From NCBI RefSeq assembly GCF_021976095.1, contig NW_025813493.1:2815953-2879952 (forward strand): a stretch of DNA of 64,000 nucleotides, written 5' to 3'. The position numbers were made by a program, and so were the translations under genes. The notes below the pieces were generated by a model. That model was given only the letters and a program-made list of their open reading frames with translations. It did no database searches and was not told the origin of the DNA. How positions within the stretch are numbered: position 1 is the stretch's first letter; each line of letters opens with the position of its first letter. This stretch comes from Xenia sp. Carnegie-2017 (Eukaryota > Cnidaria > Anthozoa > Malacalcyonacea > Xeniidae). Shown here one piece after another: positions 19,673 to 31,335 of this stretch.

Positions 19673-20408
19673 ATGGAAACTGCAAGCGCACCTCCAGTCG
19701 AGCCAGTTGACGTTCCTAGGCCAGTACTACGGATATATCCTGGTTTAAAACGTGAATATGAATACCAAGGAGCAGAAGACGTTCTATCACCCCCTTCATC
19801 AATCGAAACGAGCAACTTTCGCCTTCTTCGCATTTTAAACATTGAGGCAGAGCTCCGCCAAGAGCGTGACACTCGTCATAAGCTGCGTAAGAAATACACG
19901 CGCATTACTTGGACACTCGACACCTTATCTGCTGCATCAAGTGCCTTTACAGTCGTGACAGGAACTGAAGGTATTGCTCTCACTCTATCTGCTGTGGGCG
20001 CTCCGGCTGGGGCCGCTCTTGAAGTTCTTGCTGTCGCTGGCGGGTTGATCTTAGGTGTTGGGTGTGTTCTTTGTAAAAAGTTTGATAAAAAGGCTAAACA
20101 GCACGACCGCATAGCCCAAGCTGCTGCGACGAGTCTTTAATATTACGTCACGTGCTCTCAGTGACAGCCGAGTCTCACATGAAGAGTTTGAACAGGTTCT
20201 AGATCAAATGCGGCGTTTTAACGAGCGTAAACGCGTTATTCAAGGTGAAATCAACGCTCCGATGCGTAAGAAACAGGCTGCCGATGTAGCTTCGCTACTC
20301 AAAGAGATTAAAAAGACAAATAAGAACTTAGAGCGTGAAAAAGAAGAAGCTGTTGCCACCGCTGCTGAAAGCGCACGCCGTGAAGGTAAAGCTCAAGCTT
20401 TCAAATAA
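19673..20408 (+). pseudogene. Polinton copy 1: hydrophobic and coiled-coil protein
   Basis: A helix (RNLE-type ILNIEAELRQERD..HKLRKKY) is followed by a small-residue hydrophobic segment (GAPAGAALEVLAVAGGLILG), KKFDKKAKQHDRIAQ and a long charged coiled coil at the end. Similar uncharacterised proteins are frequent in cnidarian and fish genomes near virus-like elements. A membrane or virion-internal role is possible. Broken; copy 2 has the whole-looking frame. Confidence 0.5.
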
Positions 20409-20469
20409 ATCGCGGGTCTGGCTGGAGGCTCGTCATAGATTTCTCTCGCGGTCAAATATAAATCCAGTA

Positions 20470-20561
20470 ATTAATAAAAAAAATTTTCTATTATATAAAG
20501 TAAGTATATAAACGTCGCATCACAATAAACATCGCATCAAACTAACCGTCGCATCAAACTA
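20470..20561 (+). promoter_or_regulatory. Promoter of the collagen-like gene, copy 1
   Basis: TATATAAAG and TATATAAAC followed by three GCATCA(A/C)A-type motifs (CGCATCAAACTAA twice) ending at the ATG. Confidence 0.5.
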
Positions 20562-21398
20562 ATGGCAACATTAGTAATCGGTGGAACTGATGATGGTTAT
20601 GGATCTGAAAAAGCAGAACCACCAGGACCTAGAGGACCAAGAGGAGATAAAAGAGATAAAGGTGACACAGGAGCTGCGGGGGCTCTAGGAGATACGGGTC
20701 CTAGAGGACCAAAGGGAGAAAAAGGTGATACAGGAGCTACATGGGCTCAAGGAGATACGGGTCTTCGAGGACCAAAAGGAGGGAAAGGTGATGAGGGTCC
20801 TAGAGGAGATGACAGAACTGATGGGACCAATGGAAGTGATGGTGCGCCCGGGGCCACAGGAGCTCAAGGGCCTTAAGGACGTCAAGGACCTCAGGGACCT
20901 CAAGGACCTCAAGGGCAACAAGGCATTAGAGGTCTAACAGTTCCAAGAGGAGAGCTGGGGTCTGCAGTGCCCGCGTGACCTCGAAGGACTCAAGAGCCTA
21001 AAGGAGATACTTAAGCCACAGGGCCTCAGGGGCCATCAGAACGTCAAGAACCTCAAGGACAGGCAGGAGCTGATTGGCTTAAAGGAGACCAAGGAGATTA
21101 ACCTGTTTTGAACTCTCCTAATGGATTTTACCCCTCTGGTATGAGCGAAGTAAATGTAACTTTAGTAACGTTTCCTACTGGAAAAACACTCGAAAATAAT
21201 AAAATAGCATTATTAAATATTTGGTTTGAACGGTCTCAAAACGAGAGGTTCAACATTAGATCTACTGTGTTTGAACAAAGTTGGGGGGCTTATGTTAGTT
21301 TCGTACATGATACCACTAACAAATTGATGTCATATGTTAGTACAATACCCATTAACTGGACGCGAAGATATGAGGTTAACTATTTAGAGTTTTCTTAA
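20562..21398 (+). pseudogene. Polinton copy 1: collagen-like fibre candidate
   Basis: After a short N-terminus (MATLVIGGTDDGYGSEK) come many Gly-X-Y triplets (GPRGPRGDK, GDTGPRGPKGEKGDT and so on, over roughly 160 codons in the DNA), then a non-collagen C-terminal domain with VNVTLVTFPTGKTLE and VSTIPINWTRRYEVNYLEFS. Collagen-like virion fibres exist in giant viruses and phages; here a trimeric surface fibre with a C-terminal head is the likely role (inference). Broken. Confidence 0.65.
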
Positions 21399-21474
21399 TT
21401 CTAAAACAATAAATTTTCACTTTATATTTATAGTGTTTATCACTTCAGTTGTGTCTTGTCACACAATTATTAAA

Positions 21475-22154
21475 ATGTCTAACGCAGCTGAAACTTCGGT
21501 TCATGAATTTGAATCAACAAACGATCTCTTTCGCCGAGCCGTAGAAGTATACTTACGACAAAATAGAGAGAAAAATTTTGAAAAATTCCAACTAGACGAT
21601 AATTCTGGCTGAAAATATAGTCATATCTTCTTGGAACTATTCAGACGTAGATAAACCTACGCGTGAGGCTTTCAAAGCTTTGCTAAGTCCGATAAAAACT
21701 ACCACGCCCGTCGTGTAAAACATCATAGAAGACGTGAAAAACACAAAAAGCGACTAGAAATTGCAGTAGGTGTGTACACTCAAGTTGGTACTTCAGTCAC
21801 TAGGAAAAAGAGATTCAGACTGGACCAATGTCGCGATGTGTGAAAAAGATGAAGAAGATTCTTCTACAATCACCATCGAAACCGCTGCATTCTACCGAAT
21901 ACCATTAAGTGGAAAATATTTTAAAAGTGCAGGAACGTTACGAGTACTTTAAAATCCTAGCAAATTACTTGTCTTAAGTGAAACAAAAACACATCGTGTT
22001 GGTTATATTAACTTTGAATGTAGCTATAGCGATTTTATAGATGTAGACTTACCTACTGATGCAACATTAGTTGTTCAACAGATGGCAACTGCTAGAGTAA
22101 TTATCACACTCAATATAGAAAGTATAATACCCGAATATTCAACGGTTGTTAAAT
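21475..22154 (+). pseudogene. Polinton copy 1: helical N-terminus plus beta-rich protein
   Basis: Begins MSNAAETSVHEFESTNDLFR (helical), continues through a very basic stretch (HHRRREKHKKRLE) to a beta-rich part (VYTQVGTSVT, STITIETAAFYRI, ending SIIPEYSTVV) that looks like a jelly-roll or C1q/TNF-like head. No family recognised with confidence. Directly downstream of the collagen-like gene, so it may be a partner of the fibre. Broken. Confidence 0.45.
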
Positions 22155-22585
22155 GAAGATTTGCTACACGAAGCGCTAGATGATTCCGAAGGCTTTCCTT
22201 TATTATCTAGAACTGAATAAGAACACTTCACGTTTGGGAAAAGGAGTGAACAGGCCGCCGGAGGCGTCTGAGTTTTAGTTTTTGGAGGAATTGCACTTAG
22301 AAACTGAAGTGCGTAATAGCGTATTAACGCTGGGTCGCTCATATTTCCATACGTAGCTTCCTTACCTACAGAATTTGTTATAACAGGCGGTCTACTTTCT
22401 ATTACGTTATTAGGCTTAATAGGTCTGCGCTTACAGGGTACCGAAGGAAGTTCAGGTGGAGCTGTATTCGTACACTTTCTTGATATAGATTCTAGTGGTT
22501 AAAAAGCTTCAAAGAATGAGTTTAGAGCTCTTCCACTTATAACACCCTGTTTATATAGTTGCAGAATCTCTCTAACAGTATCCAT
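22139..22585 (-). pseudogene. Polinton copy 1: right-end ORF (LQLYKQGVISGRALNSF family)
   Basis: Starts MDTVREILQLYKQGVISGRA next to a TATATAATATATAAAT box and ends in a proline/serine-rich region (SAIPPKTKTQTPP). Related to the left-end ORF at 30956-31102 in copy 2. Unknown function. Broken. Confidence 0.5.
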
Positions 22586-22804
22586 CTCAATTCTATATAA
22601 TATATAAATATTATTCTTCTAATTGTATCGTACCTACTTGTATTAGCAGCCTGGTTTGTAATTTAAGATGTTCTTCTCTTTGTCTTATTATTATATTATT
22701 CAATTTTTTCTCTCTTTCTCTTCTTTATTTTTGCTCTTGTCTTTTCATACGTACTCTTTTGGATTCACTATTCATTTTACAACGTACCCTATTATACGCT
22801 ACTT

Positions 22805-23005
22805 CTAAATAATAGACCCCGACGGCCAGCCGTCTTCTGCCGTTGTCCTGGGTTTGACGTTCGCTGTAATTATGCTAGCATATTTACAAGAATTACGTAA
22901 GCGAGTTAGGGCTGGGGCGCTCAGATTTGTGTAAACTCCTTCTCAAACTGTGAGGTGCGCTAGAAACAACGCTTTCTCAAGGTGAAGTGCGCCAGCGGCA
23001 ACATT
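22805..23005 (-). repeat. Right terminal inverted repeat, Polinton copy 1
   Basis: Partner of 8310-8543 with a few per cent difference by eye. Confidence 0.85.
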
Positions 23006-23054
23006 TTGATTTTTACAATTAACACATTTTGATTTTCTTTACATTAAGGAGGGA

Positions 23055-23102
23055 GTAGGGTTAGGGTTAGGGTTAGGGTTAGGGTAAGGGTTAAGGATAG
23101 GT
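23055..23102 (+). repeat. Short interstitial TTAGGG-like tract, unit 2
   Basis: The longest of the four tracts, with about four consecutive perfect TTAGGG hexamers followed by drifted repeats. It lies about 50 bases from the right end of Polinton copy 1. Confidence 0.75.
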
Positions 23103-24675
23103 TTAACACTCCTCGTGAAGTTAGTAATCTAGCTATGGCCCCTCTAACATATATACACCATACTAGACAGTCTTAAATTTTTTATTGGTTGGCTTTCGTA
23201 AACTAAGAATTCTGTAAACCCAAACTATAAGAAGCATTTTGACAGACATGCTTCCAGACATCCTAGAATGAGTTCACCTTAATAATATTACATCACATGT
23301 CTTTAACCAATGGATTGTAGCTTTATGAACTTATTTCAAGAACAGAAAAATATCGCTGTTGTTCGATTACTCAGTAGGCTATGTGGCTGAAGCTTACATT
23401 CCCGCGTTTTTAAAAGTCCTGTTCTCTTTAAACAAAGTTTTTACTCTTTGCCATTCTAGATGAGATAAATGATCAAAATTTCAATAATATATCCTGTTGG
23501 AAACTGTACGATATACTATTATAATGCTTTATGTATAGAACTGATAAAGTAGTAACTTTATCTCGTTCGAAATTTTAATTTATTCTATAATGTTTACACT
23601 ATGAGTAACAAAACTGAAGCAAAGGCAATGGAGCATAAGAAACGGAAACGTCCTCAAAAGTTATATCACTTAAAGTCCCACAAATTTTTCTAAGCTTACA
23701 GGCCACGCAATTAGTCATCCGCCGCTTAGTATGTGTGGTATGCATTGATAATCTTCATTCATGCATATCTTGTTAACTTTCGATGTAAGAAAATTAGGTT
23801 TTACTGTTAAGCATTCACTTCCTTTAAAAACTTAAATAAGCAATATTTTTAAGAGGTACAATAAATAAGGTCAAAAAATGTATGTAAATAAGGTGTAATA
23901 ACGTTTTTCAGTAGATGGCAGTAAATTTCTACTGGGTTTAATAAAATTTCAAATGACTTTCATACTATTCAATTAAACGCTATTAGAGTTAGACTGGAAA
24001 TTTTTATTCAGACATAAAAAAATTTCATGTAAGCACACATTACAATGAAATTGACTTCAATCTGGAAAAATAGGAGTATTATTTGAAATGGGTGTAAAAA
24101 TGAGCTATATTTGACAGCTTACCTCAAGTTCATGCACTTTTTTGGTGTTATGGTTTCCTTATTTTAGTATTTCTTCCTCCATTGAAACATTATGGAATGA
24201 ATTAGTTTTTAGTCTAAAACAGACAGTTGATTATGCACAATATAAATACTAAACAAATACACATCAACACTTAACGATTATTATAACCATCCATTTAAAC
24301 ACAAAGGTTTCTCTTATGATTAAAATGTCAAGTGTTAGCCGGACTACATAAGCTTCACAATCAACTTCTTTTATTTGATTTACAATTTCTATACAATTTT
24401 TTTAAGAATTGTATTCTATTATACTTTACTCTGCAACTTGTGGCTACTCTACAAAACCAGCTCAAAGACCCTCCTCATTCTTAAAAACCCTTTAGATATT
24501 GAAAGACTTGTTCTAAACAACATCTGTCTGCAAAACACAATCCTGCCTGTTTAAGCATTTTTAATCAACTTTTACAGTTTAAAAGTGCATATTAAATATT
24601 CTATTCTATTCGAACAAATCATTCTGAAAATAATTACTTGTTATTGTTGTCTTAATTTTTTTTTCATTCGTCTAG
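23103..24675. other. Intron-like DNA upstream of lectin exon 2
   Basis: Colinear with 2251-3810. No additional exon seen. Confidence 0.5.
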
Positions 24676-25071
24676 CAAGCTGTCCTTCTGATTGGTTGTA
24701 TATAGAATCATCTTGTTATTTCTTCAGTACAAAAGCTGCAACATGGAAAAAAGCAAGACAGCTTTGTCAACAGAAGGGAGGAGATCTTGCTGTTCCAAAC
24801 AATAATGCTGAGAAGAATGCCATTTACAGAATCATCTTAAGAAAAGGCAATAAACGTCATTTTATTGGTTTGTATCGCAACGAAAGCGACAATCAGTTCC
24901 ACACAGCTCAAAATGGCAAGCCCAGTTTTACATTATGTTATCCTGGAGGACCTAGTTGCCAAATATTTCGCAAAGAGAAATGCGTTGTATATAAATTTTA
25001 CAATTGGAATTTTGTTAGATGTGGGCGTCACTTTAACTTCATCTGTCAACGTGAGAGACAAAATATAAGCT
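24676..25071 (+). CDS. C-type lectin-like domain exon, unit 2
   Basis: 396 bases, phase 1-1, TAG acceptor and GTGAGT donor. Close paralogue of unit 1: SCYFFSTKAATWKKARQLCQ, GGDLAVPNNNAEKNA, FIGLYRNESDNQF, FNFICQ. Like unit 1 it has CYPGGPSCQIF in place of the EPN loop and NWNFVRC in place of WND. The two extra cysteines near the loop (CYP, SCQ) could form a new disulphide in place of calcium binding. The frame is open upstream of the acceptor through a hydrophobic stretch, but with no ATG, so a signal peptide here is doubtful. Confidence 0.85.
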
Positions 25072-26848
25072 GTGAGTAGCTTCTATAATTATCAATACAT
25101 TAGGTACTTTACACAAATGTACTATTTTGTAGTAAAATGGTTGCATTCTTTAGTTATTGTTTTCCTGCCAAACAAATGTTAGAACTAGATAACTCATTTG
25201 ACCATGTAGTAGACTGTTGAGCACTAAAAGCGAATTCTGAACTTTTTGTGCAACTAAGAGCAATTCAATCAATGGCCCAAGGTGAAATATTAATGGGTAA
25301 AGACAAACAATTCTCTTATCACCAAAAATAGTTTAACATATTCAACTAAAATTAATGTGGTACCAAATTTGGCCAATCTGAAAAGTTGCAAGTATATCTT
25401 GGTTCATACTTAAAGATGTCAATTCAATAAAGAACTGGTATGCAGGGAATGGTCACTTAAATATCAAAAAAAATTGAGAGTTATGTTTAGTAATAGTCTT
25501 TGACCGAGTAAATGTGTCAAAAACGGAACCTTAGATGAAGCTTCCCCAAACTTATATTAATTTAAAAGACCTGCTTTTAGGCAATAATGAAAATGCCATA
25601 CGTTCTTAGCCATTGCTATTTACATAATTTCTTTGTCCGTCACGCCCTACTGCTGAGCACATTAGGTCACAAAACATGAATATTCGCACATATATGAATA
25701 TTTCACACACCCCCCCCCTCTCTAATCAACGTTCCAGTTTCGGACCTGGTCGTAGCCAACCTGCTTGTATTTAGTCTTGTTTTGTTGGTTTTTCTGTGTT
25801 TATTTACTTAAAAAACAATAAATTTCAAAATAAACAGTGCTTGATGGAACAATTAATAAGGCTTGATTGAATCATATTTTTTTAAAATTTTACGGCAAGA
25901 TGCAACGTCTCCAAATACCGCTGCTTTTCATACCAAGATATGCATATGAATGACGACATGCTTGGATTAAATATGATTTTTCCACTTCTTGTAAAAAATT
26001 TTTTCAAAGGATTTATTGCGGGTAAACCGTCGAGCTTGTTTGGTATAGATGATATGCTTTAATTTCATATAATTTTGTTATTCGATGCATTTTCTTTTGC
26101 AAAGATAGTCTAACATCTTGAATTAACAAACTCAAAATTTGCGAAATTGCAATGACAGGATGAGATAATTAATATGCCCCCGTTGTGTGAATTTTTCCAA
26201 AGCTAATCTCATTGCTTTAAATGGCTAAGCTGTTTTTCGTTTTTTTATTAATGATGAAAATATTTCAAAATAGCAACCGTCGTGGGTACACGTCACACTT
26301 CATAATTCATAGTCCTATTAGCTATGTAAGAACTAGGTTTGATTTATATCATAAATGCCACCTTATCAATCCCACTATCAGATTTAACTTTCTTTATGTG
26401 TGGTTCTGCTTGTAGCCCTTGGTGAGCAATCTTCTATCGTGTACAGTAAATGATTGTTAATTAATGTATTCTCTTAATATACTCATTCTTGTTGTCAAAA
26501 ATCGAACGTAGTCTGTATGATTTACAAAAATATTTGTCTAAACAAATCTATAAAGTTGTGTTGGATTTACAAATAAATTACTGATACATACAGTCCCAAA
26601 AATCACAGATCTCATTTGTTACAGTATTTATTTGTCGTTTTAGATGTTGATTTGTTCATATCAAATACATTTATTAAAATTTTAGTACAATTATGTTTTT
26701 ACATTCTCGTAAAATCAATTAAGAAATATTCAAACGTAAAAAATTAAACAAAAAATTTCATATTTATTTATTACACATCTTTAAATTAGACATAAAATTG
26801 CTTAATTTATGGTACATATTTTCAAACAACTTTATTGTGAAACATTAG
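25072..26848. other. Intron-like DNA between lectin and EGF exons, unit 2
   Basis: The first 1 kb matches units 1, 3 and 4. A minus-strand frame at 26.0-26.2 kb is also open in units 3 and 4 but not here, and is not convincing as a gene. No exon recognised. Confidence 0.45.
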
Positions 26849-26971
26849 ATATCGGCGAATGTCAGTCTTCTCCTTGTGGCAAAGATCACTCATGCATAAA
26901 TATCCCAGGCTCCTACGAATGCCTATGCTCCTTTGGATACAAACTTGACAAATCCAAAAAGAAATGTATTA
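26849..26971 (+). CDS. Calcium-binding EGF exon, long type, unit 2
   Basis: 123 bases, phase 1-1, ATTAG acceptor and GTAAGT donor. Encodes DIGECQSSPCGKDHSC, INIPGSYECLCSFGYKL and DKSKKKC: six cysteines with the D-I-x-E-C start and N/Y positions of a calcium-binding EGF domain. Being an internal exon with both phases matched, it can be spliced onward, unlike the stop-ended short type. Confidence 0.85.
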
Positions 26972-29900
26972 GTAAGTTGGTCTTTCAAGATCTTTTAACT
27001 TATGTTGCAAGCTTACGTGAAAATTCTTTGAAAACTGCTTGAACTATTAAAATATGGGAAATGCTTGACAAGGTCTTGTGTTCAAATGCACAAATTATTA
27101 GCTAACTCAAGAAGGGCGTTTCTCGAAAGTCTCTGCTGATTAAGTGAATTAAAAGCTAAATAGATAACAATTAGTGGTTTATGTTACATTAGAACTGACT
27201 TAAGCTTGTTTAAAATGATCATTTTATGTGAAACAACATAAAGTTGGCATTCACTTAATTAGAATTCAATTTATAAGTAAAGACAGTGAAATGTGGTTCT
27301 GATTGGTCAATAGCTGTGTTTTCTATAGTCTGTGCAAAACAGATATGAATTTCAACCAATCAAATCAATCAAATTGCAAATCGATCATAAATACATTTTA
27401 GGGGTAAAGTTAAAACGTCTGATTTCAATTTGTCTGTTTCACTTTATTGTTGCTTTATAAAAGAAATAAATGATGTTTACGTGTTTGCACTGGCTTATGC
27501 AAACCTTAGAGACGTTTTGTGAGAACTTTCAAATTCTCGATAAGCTCTCAAGCTCTAACTTCCCAAGGTCTCCTCTGGGATGGCATAAGCCTGTGCAAAT
27601 ACATTAAACAACTTTTATTTCTTAACTAAAGGCCACGTCATTGTTTATAATATTCTTAGGTTGTTGGCTTAAAATGTCATCTGTCATTTGAATTAACACA
27701 TATGGTCAAAAAATTATGTTTAGTGCAAAAGTGCAATTGGCACTTTTCATAAAACTATTGCTGAAAAGGCAGATTAATTTTCTTAAATAAAGTTTATCAC
27801 TCAATCAACAATGACAACAGCAAGCACATAAAAAGAAATTAGATTGGAGATATAGTAGGTTTAGTATTGAATTTCCAACTGAATTACTCTTGTTGCAGCA
27901 TTTTCCCCTGAATTTAAGAACAATTAGTTGTTGTTACATTTCGTTATAACTTTAAAATTTCTCACAAAAATCATCTGTGGGGGAGATCATCTCTGATCTA
28001 CTACCTTCCTGAGATTTCCGTTTAATATAAAAAATCTTTTAGTTTATAGAGTACCATCGAGTAGGCAATCAGTTTGAAATCAATATAACGGAAACAATAT
28101 TGTCCATAGTAATATTAGTTTTGATTACATTAGCTACCCGTCAGTGGAATTTACAAAACCTTTATAAAGTCTGCCTGACCCTGACTTAAAAAAAATGTGG
28201 GTCAAGTGATTCTAAGAATTTTTTTGTAATAGTAGTCTCAACATTTTTGATGTATACAAGGTGATATATGATACAAATGGTTTATGATATATGATGAATG
28301 AGTATTTTTGAGTTAATTTACTGAATTTTGCCTGTATTCTAAAACTTCAATCACACTCATACTCAATGATTGCAACACAGAAATCACGCTCCTATAAAGT
28401 AATGGCAATTTAATGTATTCAACAATGGCTTGTTTTTTGCCAAAATATTTCAAATCATAGCTACGCCATGAAAATTTGCGAGGGGATTTTGAAACTTCAT
28501 TCTGTGTTTGTGGATAGGGGTAAGCCTTTAAAAAACAGGCATTTGATACCAACGATCACAAGTATTCTATTTGTCGCCTTTGTTACCCATGCTATAATAT
28601 CCCAGGCGATTACGATTGTAGAAAACGTACATGGGATTTTTGTTCGACGATTATTTTCTATTGTAAGATTTATAAATGCTCTATGACAAAGGTTTTACTA
28701 TCAAAACCTATAAGAGAGATTCCTTCAAATTATAGACTTTAACGAAGAATTTAACTAGTCTATCTAAGGTAGATGGCTACATTTTATCGGCAAATGAAGC
28801 ATGTTGAAGTTCTAAAGTTCATCGTAAAAATTTTTCTTTGTATTTTTTTTCAAAGTCGTAGTGTGGCATATACCGAACGTTATTATACGGACAAAAAATA
28901 GGAAAAGGTTATACAAAAGTGAACTTACGATGTTCATGTATGAAATTAAGAGCCTTATTTTTACCAAATTTCACGAAAATATTTCAATTCGTTTTTTCAT
29001 TTATGCAAAAGAAGCGATATTTTTTGTTTTCTTGAAATCTGATTGGCTGCAGCAGCGTGCATTTTTTTACGATACCTAAATTATGAGCCAAAAGTGATAT
29101 TTTTAGCAATAAGTTGGTTATAAAGTGAAATTTAAATTTTTAAAATTGATTTAAAAGCGATGTAAATTGCTCAGCGATAAAGCACAGTGTATTCAAATGA
29201 AAGTTGTCATAGCAAGAGTGTATTTTACTGTACTGAAGAAGTAAAATTTGTAAGAAAAAATCCAATTTTTTTTCAATATCAAGCTGTGTCGGCTATTTTA
29301 CAACGCAAATTTCTTTATAATAAAAATAAAAAAAATATGGTATTTACCGTTTAGGTCGGTCTTCACGGAAAAAATATTTTCACAAGGTCTTAAAGGCTCC
29401 GGTAAATAATATACATTTATTTTGATTTAGCTGTCCAAAGCGATATTTTTTGATTTCCAGCAATTTGATTAGCTGCGTGAGCGGGTAGCTTTTACGCATA
29501 TCTGCCATTAAGCACAAATGATATTTTTTTGCAATATACCTGTTTACGAAAAGAAATGCAAATTTTATAAAATTGATTTGAAAGCGATGTAAATTGTTTA
29601 ACGAGTAAGCAAGGTGTTTTCAGATGAAAGATTTCGTTGCAAGAATCCATTTTACTGTCCAGACAAAGCGAATTTTGCTGAAAAGCATCCAATTTTAGCC
29701 TCAACATTAAGTTGCAGACCTTGTGAAAATATTTTTTCCATATACGGACCTCCCAGTCGGTAAATACGTATTATACAGGAGCGGATCCATGTGGTATCCA
29801 ATGTGGCACAGGAAACGGTCAGAATTCGACAAAAAATCTTGAAATTCAGACATTAAACATATATTTTCTTAGTTTATTCAGTTTATTGAGTCTATTTTTA

Positions 29901-30398
29901 AAGTGTTTATATTACGAATTTTAGCCCCACTTTTTTTATTAGCTAAATTGAAAGACCTTGTTTCAGGGATTTTAAATCTGCAGTTATAATTGAAAATGGA
30001 TTAGTGATAGTGATTTTACGGACGTTCAAAGTCACGATTTTCAGCATTTTTTTTGCGAACTTTTTGATCAGTATGCTAATGACTTGTGACGTAATCCATT
30101 GGGTATTTAATGTGGCACAGGAAACGGTCTGAATTCGACAAAAAATCTTAAAATTCAGACATTAAACATATATTTTCTTAGTTTATTCAGTTTATTTAGT
30201 CTATTTTTTAACCAAAAACACTGAAAAAACACATGAAATGCACTTGTTGACGTACTCGAAATTTGCATTTAAGCGACAGATTTTATGAATCATCGTATTA
30301 TTACGCCGTTTAGATTTGCCTAATGTAATCCGATTATCCTACAAAACGTAACTCGATTGCTGTTCGGAGTCCAGTTTTGCTGTTAAAGTAGTATACAG
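26972..30398. other. Long unit-2-specific intron-like stretch
   Basis: About 2.4 kb (27.0-29.4 kb) has no counterpart in the other units. Several short open frames exist but none shows protein motifs. From about 29.5 kb it rejoins the shared sequence, with diverged copies of the AGCGATGTAAATTGTT repeat. From about 30.0 to 30.1 kb it holds the left inverted repeat of the THAP cassette but not the genes, and it repeats a CATTAAACATATATTTTCTT block twice. Confidence 0.45.
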
Positions 30399-30617
30399 AG
30401 CGTTGCCGCTGGCGCACTACACCTTGAGAAAGCGTCGTTTCTAGCGCACCTCACAGTTAGAGAAGGAGTATACACAAATCTAAGCGCCCCAGCCCTAGCT
30501 CACTTACGTAATTCTTGTAATTATGCTAGCATAATTACAGCGAAGGTCAAACCCAGGACAACGTCCGGCCCACCACCCCACGCCTGCGCGACCGGCCGTC
30601 GGGGTCTATTATTTAGA
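30399..30617 (+). repeat. Left terminal inverted repeat, Polinton copy 2
   Basis: Matches the left end of copy 1 and, inverted, 40980-41182. The same 150 bases of flank lie outside it as outside copy 1. Confidence 0.85.
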
Positions 30618-30649
30618 GAGATATACTCTCATAGAGTAATCCAAACGTT

Positions 30650-30880
30650 CGACAGCCGTGAGGCAGGGCAAGAACAAGTGTGCGTGGCTTCTACCCGGAA
30701 AGCTCACCACTCGTGGGTGAAGCTCCATAGTTGAATACTGTGGACTTCCTATGAAGCGATTAAGGGAGAGCGGGGTCGGAAGTGTGGCGTCGGAACACAG
30801 GCAGAAACTATCCTTTGTCAAGCCTGCGGTGCCGATAAGCTCGTTTATAAGCAGAAACAAGCAAGAAAGAGATTTGCTAG
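30650..30880 (+). pseudogene. Polinton copy 2: small cysteine/histidine-rich protein
   Basis: Same position and pattern (KCAWL, EYCGL, RKCG, CQACG) as in copy 1, more decayed at its start. Confidence 0.45.
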
Positions 30881-30955
30881 AGTACTCGCCGAATTAATTT
30901 CGATTTAGAGAATTATCTCGCGTAAGATATATTACTAAAATTTGGGACACTTGAG

Positions 30956-31102
30956 ATGAATACTGTCGAGAAACTTCTGCAACTATATGACCAAGGTGTA
31001 ATCAGCGGACACGCGCTGAACGCCTCTCTTAAGGCTCTTCAACCGCCCGCTGACCCGACACCCACACCAAAAAATGTCACTCCGCCTATCCCAAAACCGT
31101 GA
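30956..31102 (+). CDS. Polinton copy 2: left-end ORF (LQLYDQGVISGHALNASL family)
   Basis: A 48-codon frame from ATG: MNTVEKLLQLYDQGVISGHA, ALNASLKALQPP, then a proline-rich tail (PTPTPKN, PIPKP). It is the mirror counterpart of the right-end ORF (minus strand, 40316-40761), which shares LQLYxQGVxSGxALNxxLxA. Unknown function. Not found in copies 1 and 3, where a LINE occupies this side. Confidence 0.5.
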   Translation: MNTVEKLLQLYDQGVISGHALNASLKALQPPADPTPTPKNVTPPIPKP

Positions 31103-31149
31103 AAGCGCATGCCTATCCCAAAACCGCGCAAGCGCAGGCCCGTCGAGCC

Positions 31150-31335
31150 TACTGATGATGAGATGAACGCATGAGCCTCATCTTCGCCAACGCCAGCTTC
31201 TTTTGCCAGCTTTGGGATAGCAGCAATGCCGCGCCAGTACCCCGCATGACTGTAGTACGCCTCTGCGAGGCGTTCTTCAACGCTTCCGTCCGTAGAAACG
31301 ATGGTTTTTCCTCCATTACGACGAGATTCATTGGG
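31150..31335 (-). pseudogene. INT: Polinton copy 2: integrase N-terminal fragment
   Basis: Only the EERLAEAYYSHAGYWRG and AIPKLAKEAG part is present; the DDE core is not. Confidence 0.65.

Larger units (their letters stand above)
8310..23005 (+). mobile_element. Polinton (Maverick) copy 1, broken
   Basis: About 14.7 kb between inverted ends that start AG and end CT-like, as in Polintons. Parts in order: small Cys-rich ORF, a LINE insertion, DNA polymerase B, integrase, zinc ribbon, protease, hydrophobic minor structural protein, major capsid, basic core-like protein, minor capsid, helical protein, orphan plus-strand protein, ATPase, hydrophobic coiled-coil protein, collagen-like protein, beta-rich protein, end ORF. 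It is a fossil with probably twenty or more breaks. No clear 6-base target duplication was seen. Age: older than the tandem amplification, since all copies share the same flanks. Confidence 0.9.
2180..23022 (+). repeat. Tandem segmental unit 1
   Basis: Begins at a junction (ACATATTTTGATTTTCTC) shared with the starts of units 2-4. It carries a lectin exon, a short-type EGF exon, the complete THAP/P2X7-ballast cassette and Polinton copy 1. It is the longest unit (about 20.8 kb). Upstream of this unit there is no Polinton end, unlike the other three. Confidence 0.85.

Noticed and set aside
20685-20921. Minus-strand frames rich in Leu, Arg and Ser opposite the collagen-like gene
   Set aside because: Direct antisense of Gly-X-Y codons, no independent support.
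24585-24675. Possible signal peptide fused to the lectin exon of unit 2 (also unit 3 at 43127)
   Set aside because: Hydrophobic and in frame, but there is no ATG and the stretch is the pyrimidine-rich intron end; the same position has stops in unit 1.
26020-26220. Minus-strand frame conserved in units 3 (44541-44741) and 4 (62621-62836)
   Set aside because: Open in two units but broken in unit 2 and without recognisable motifs; conservation is explained by recent duplication.
28468-28686. 72-codon plus-strand frame in the unit-2-specific stretch
   Set aside because: Low-complexity AT-rich translation with no motif and no splice signals that stand out.
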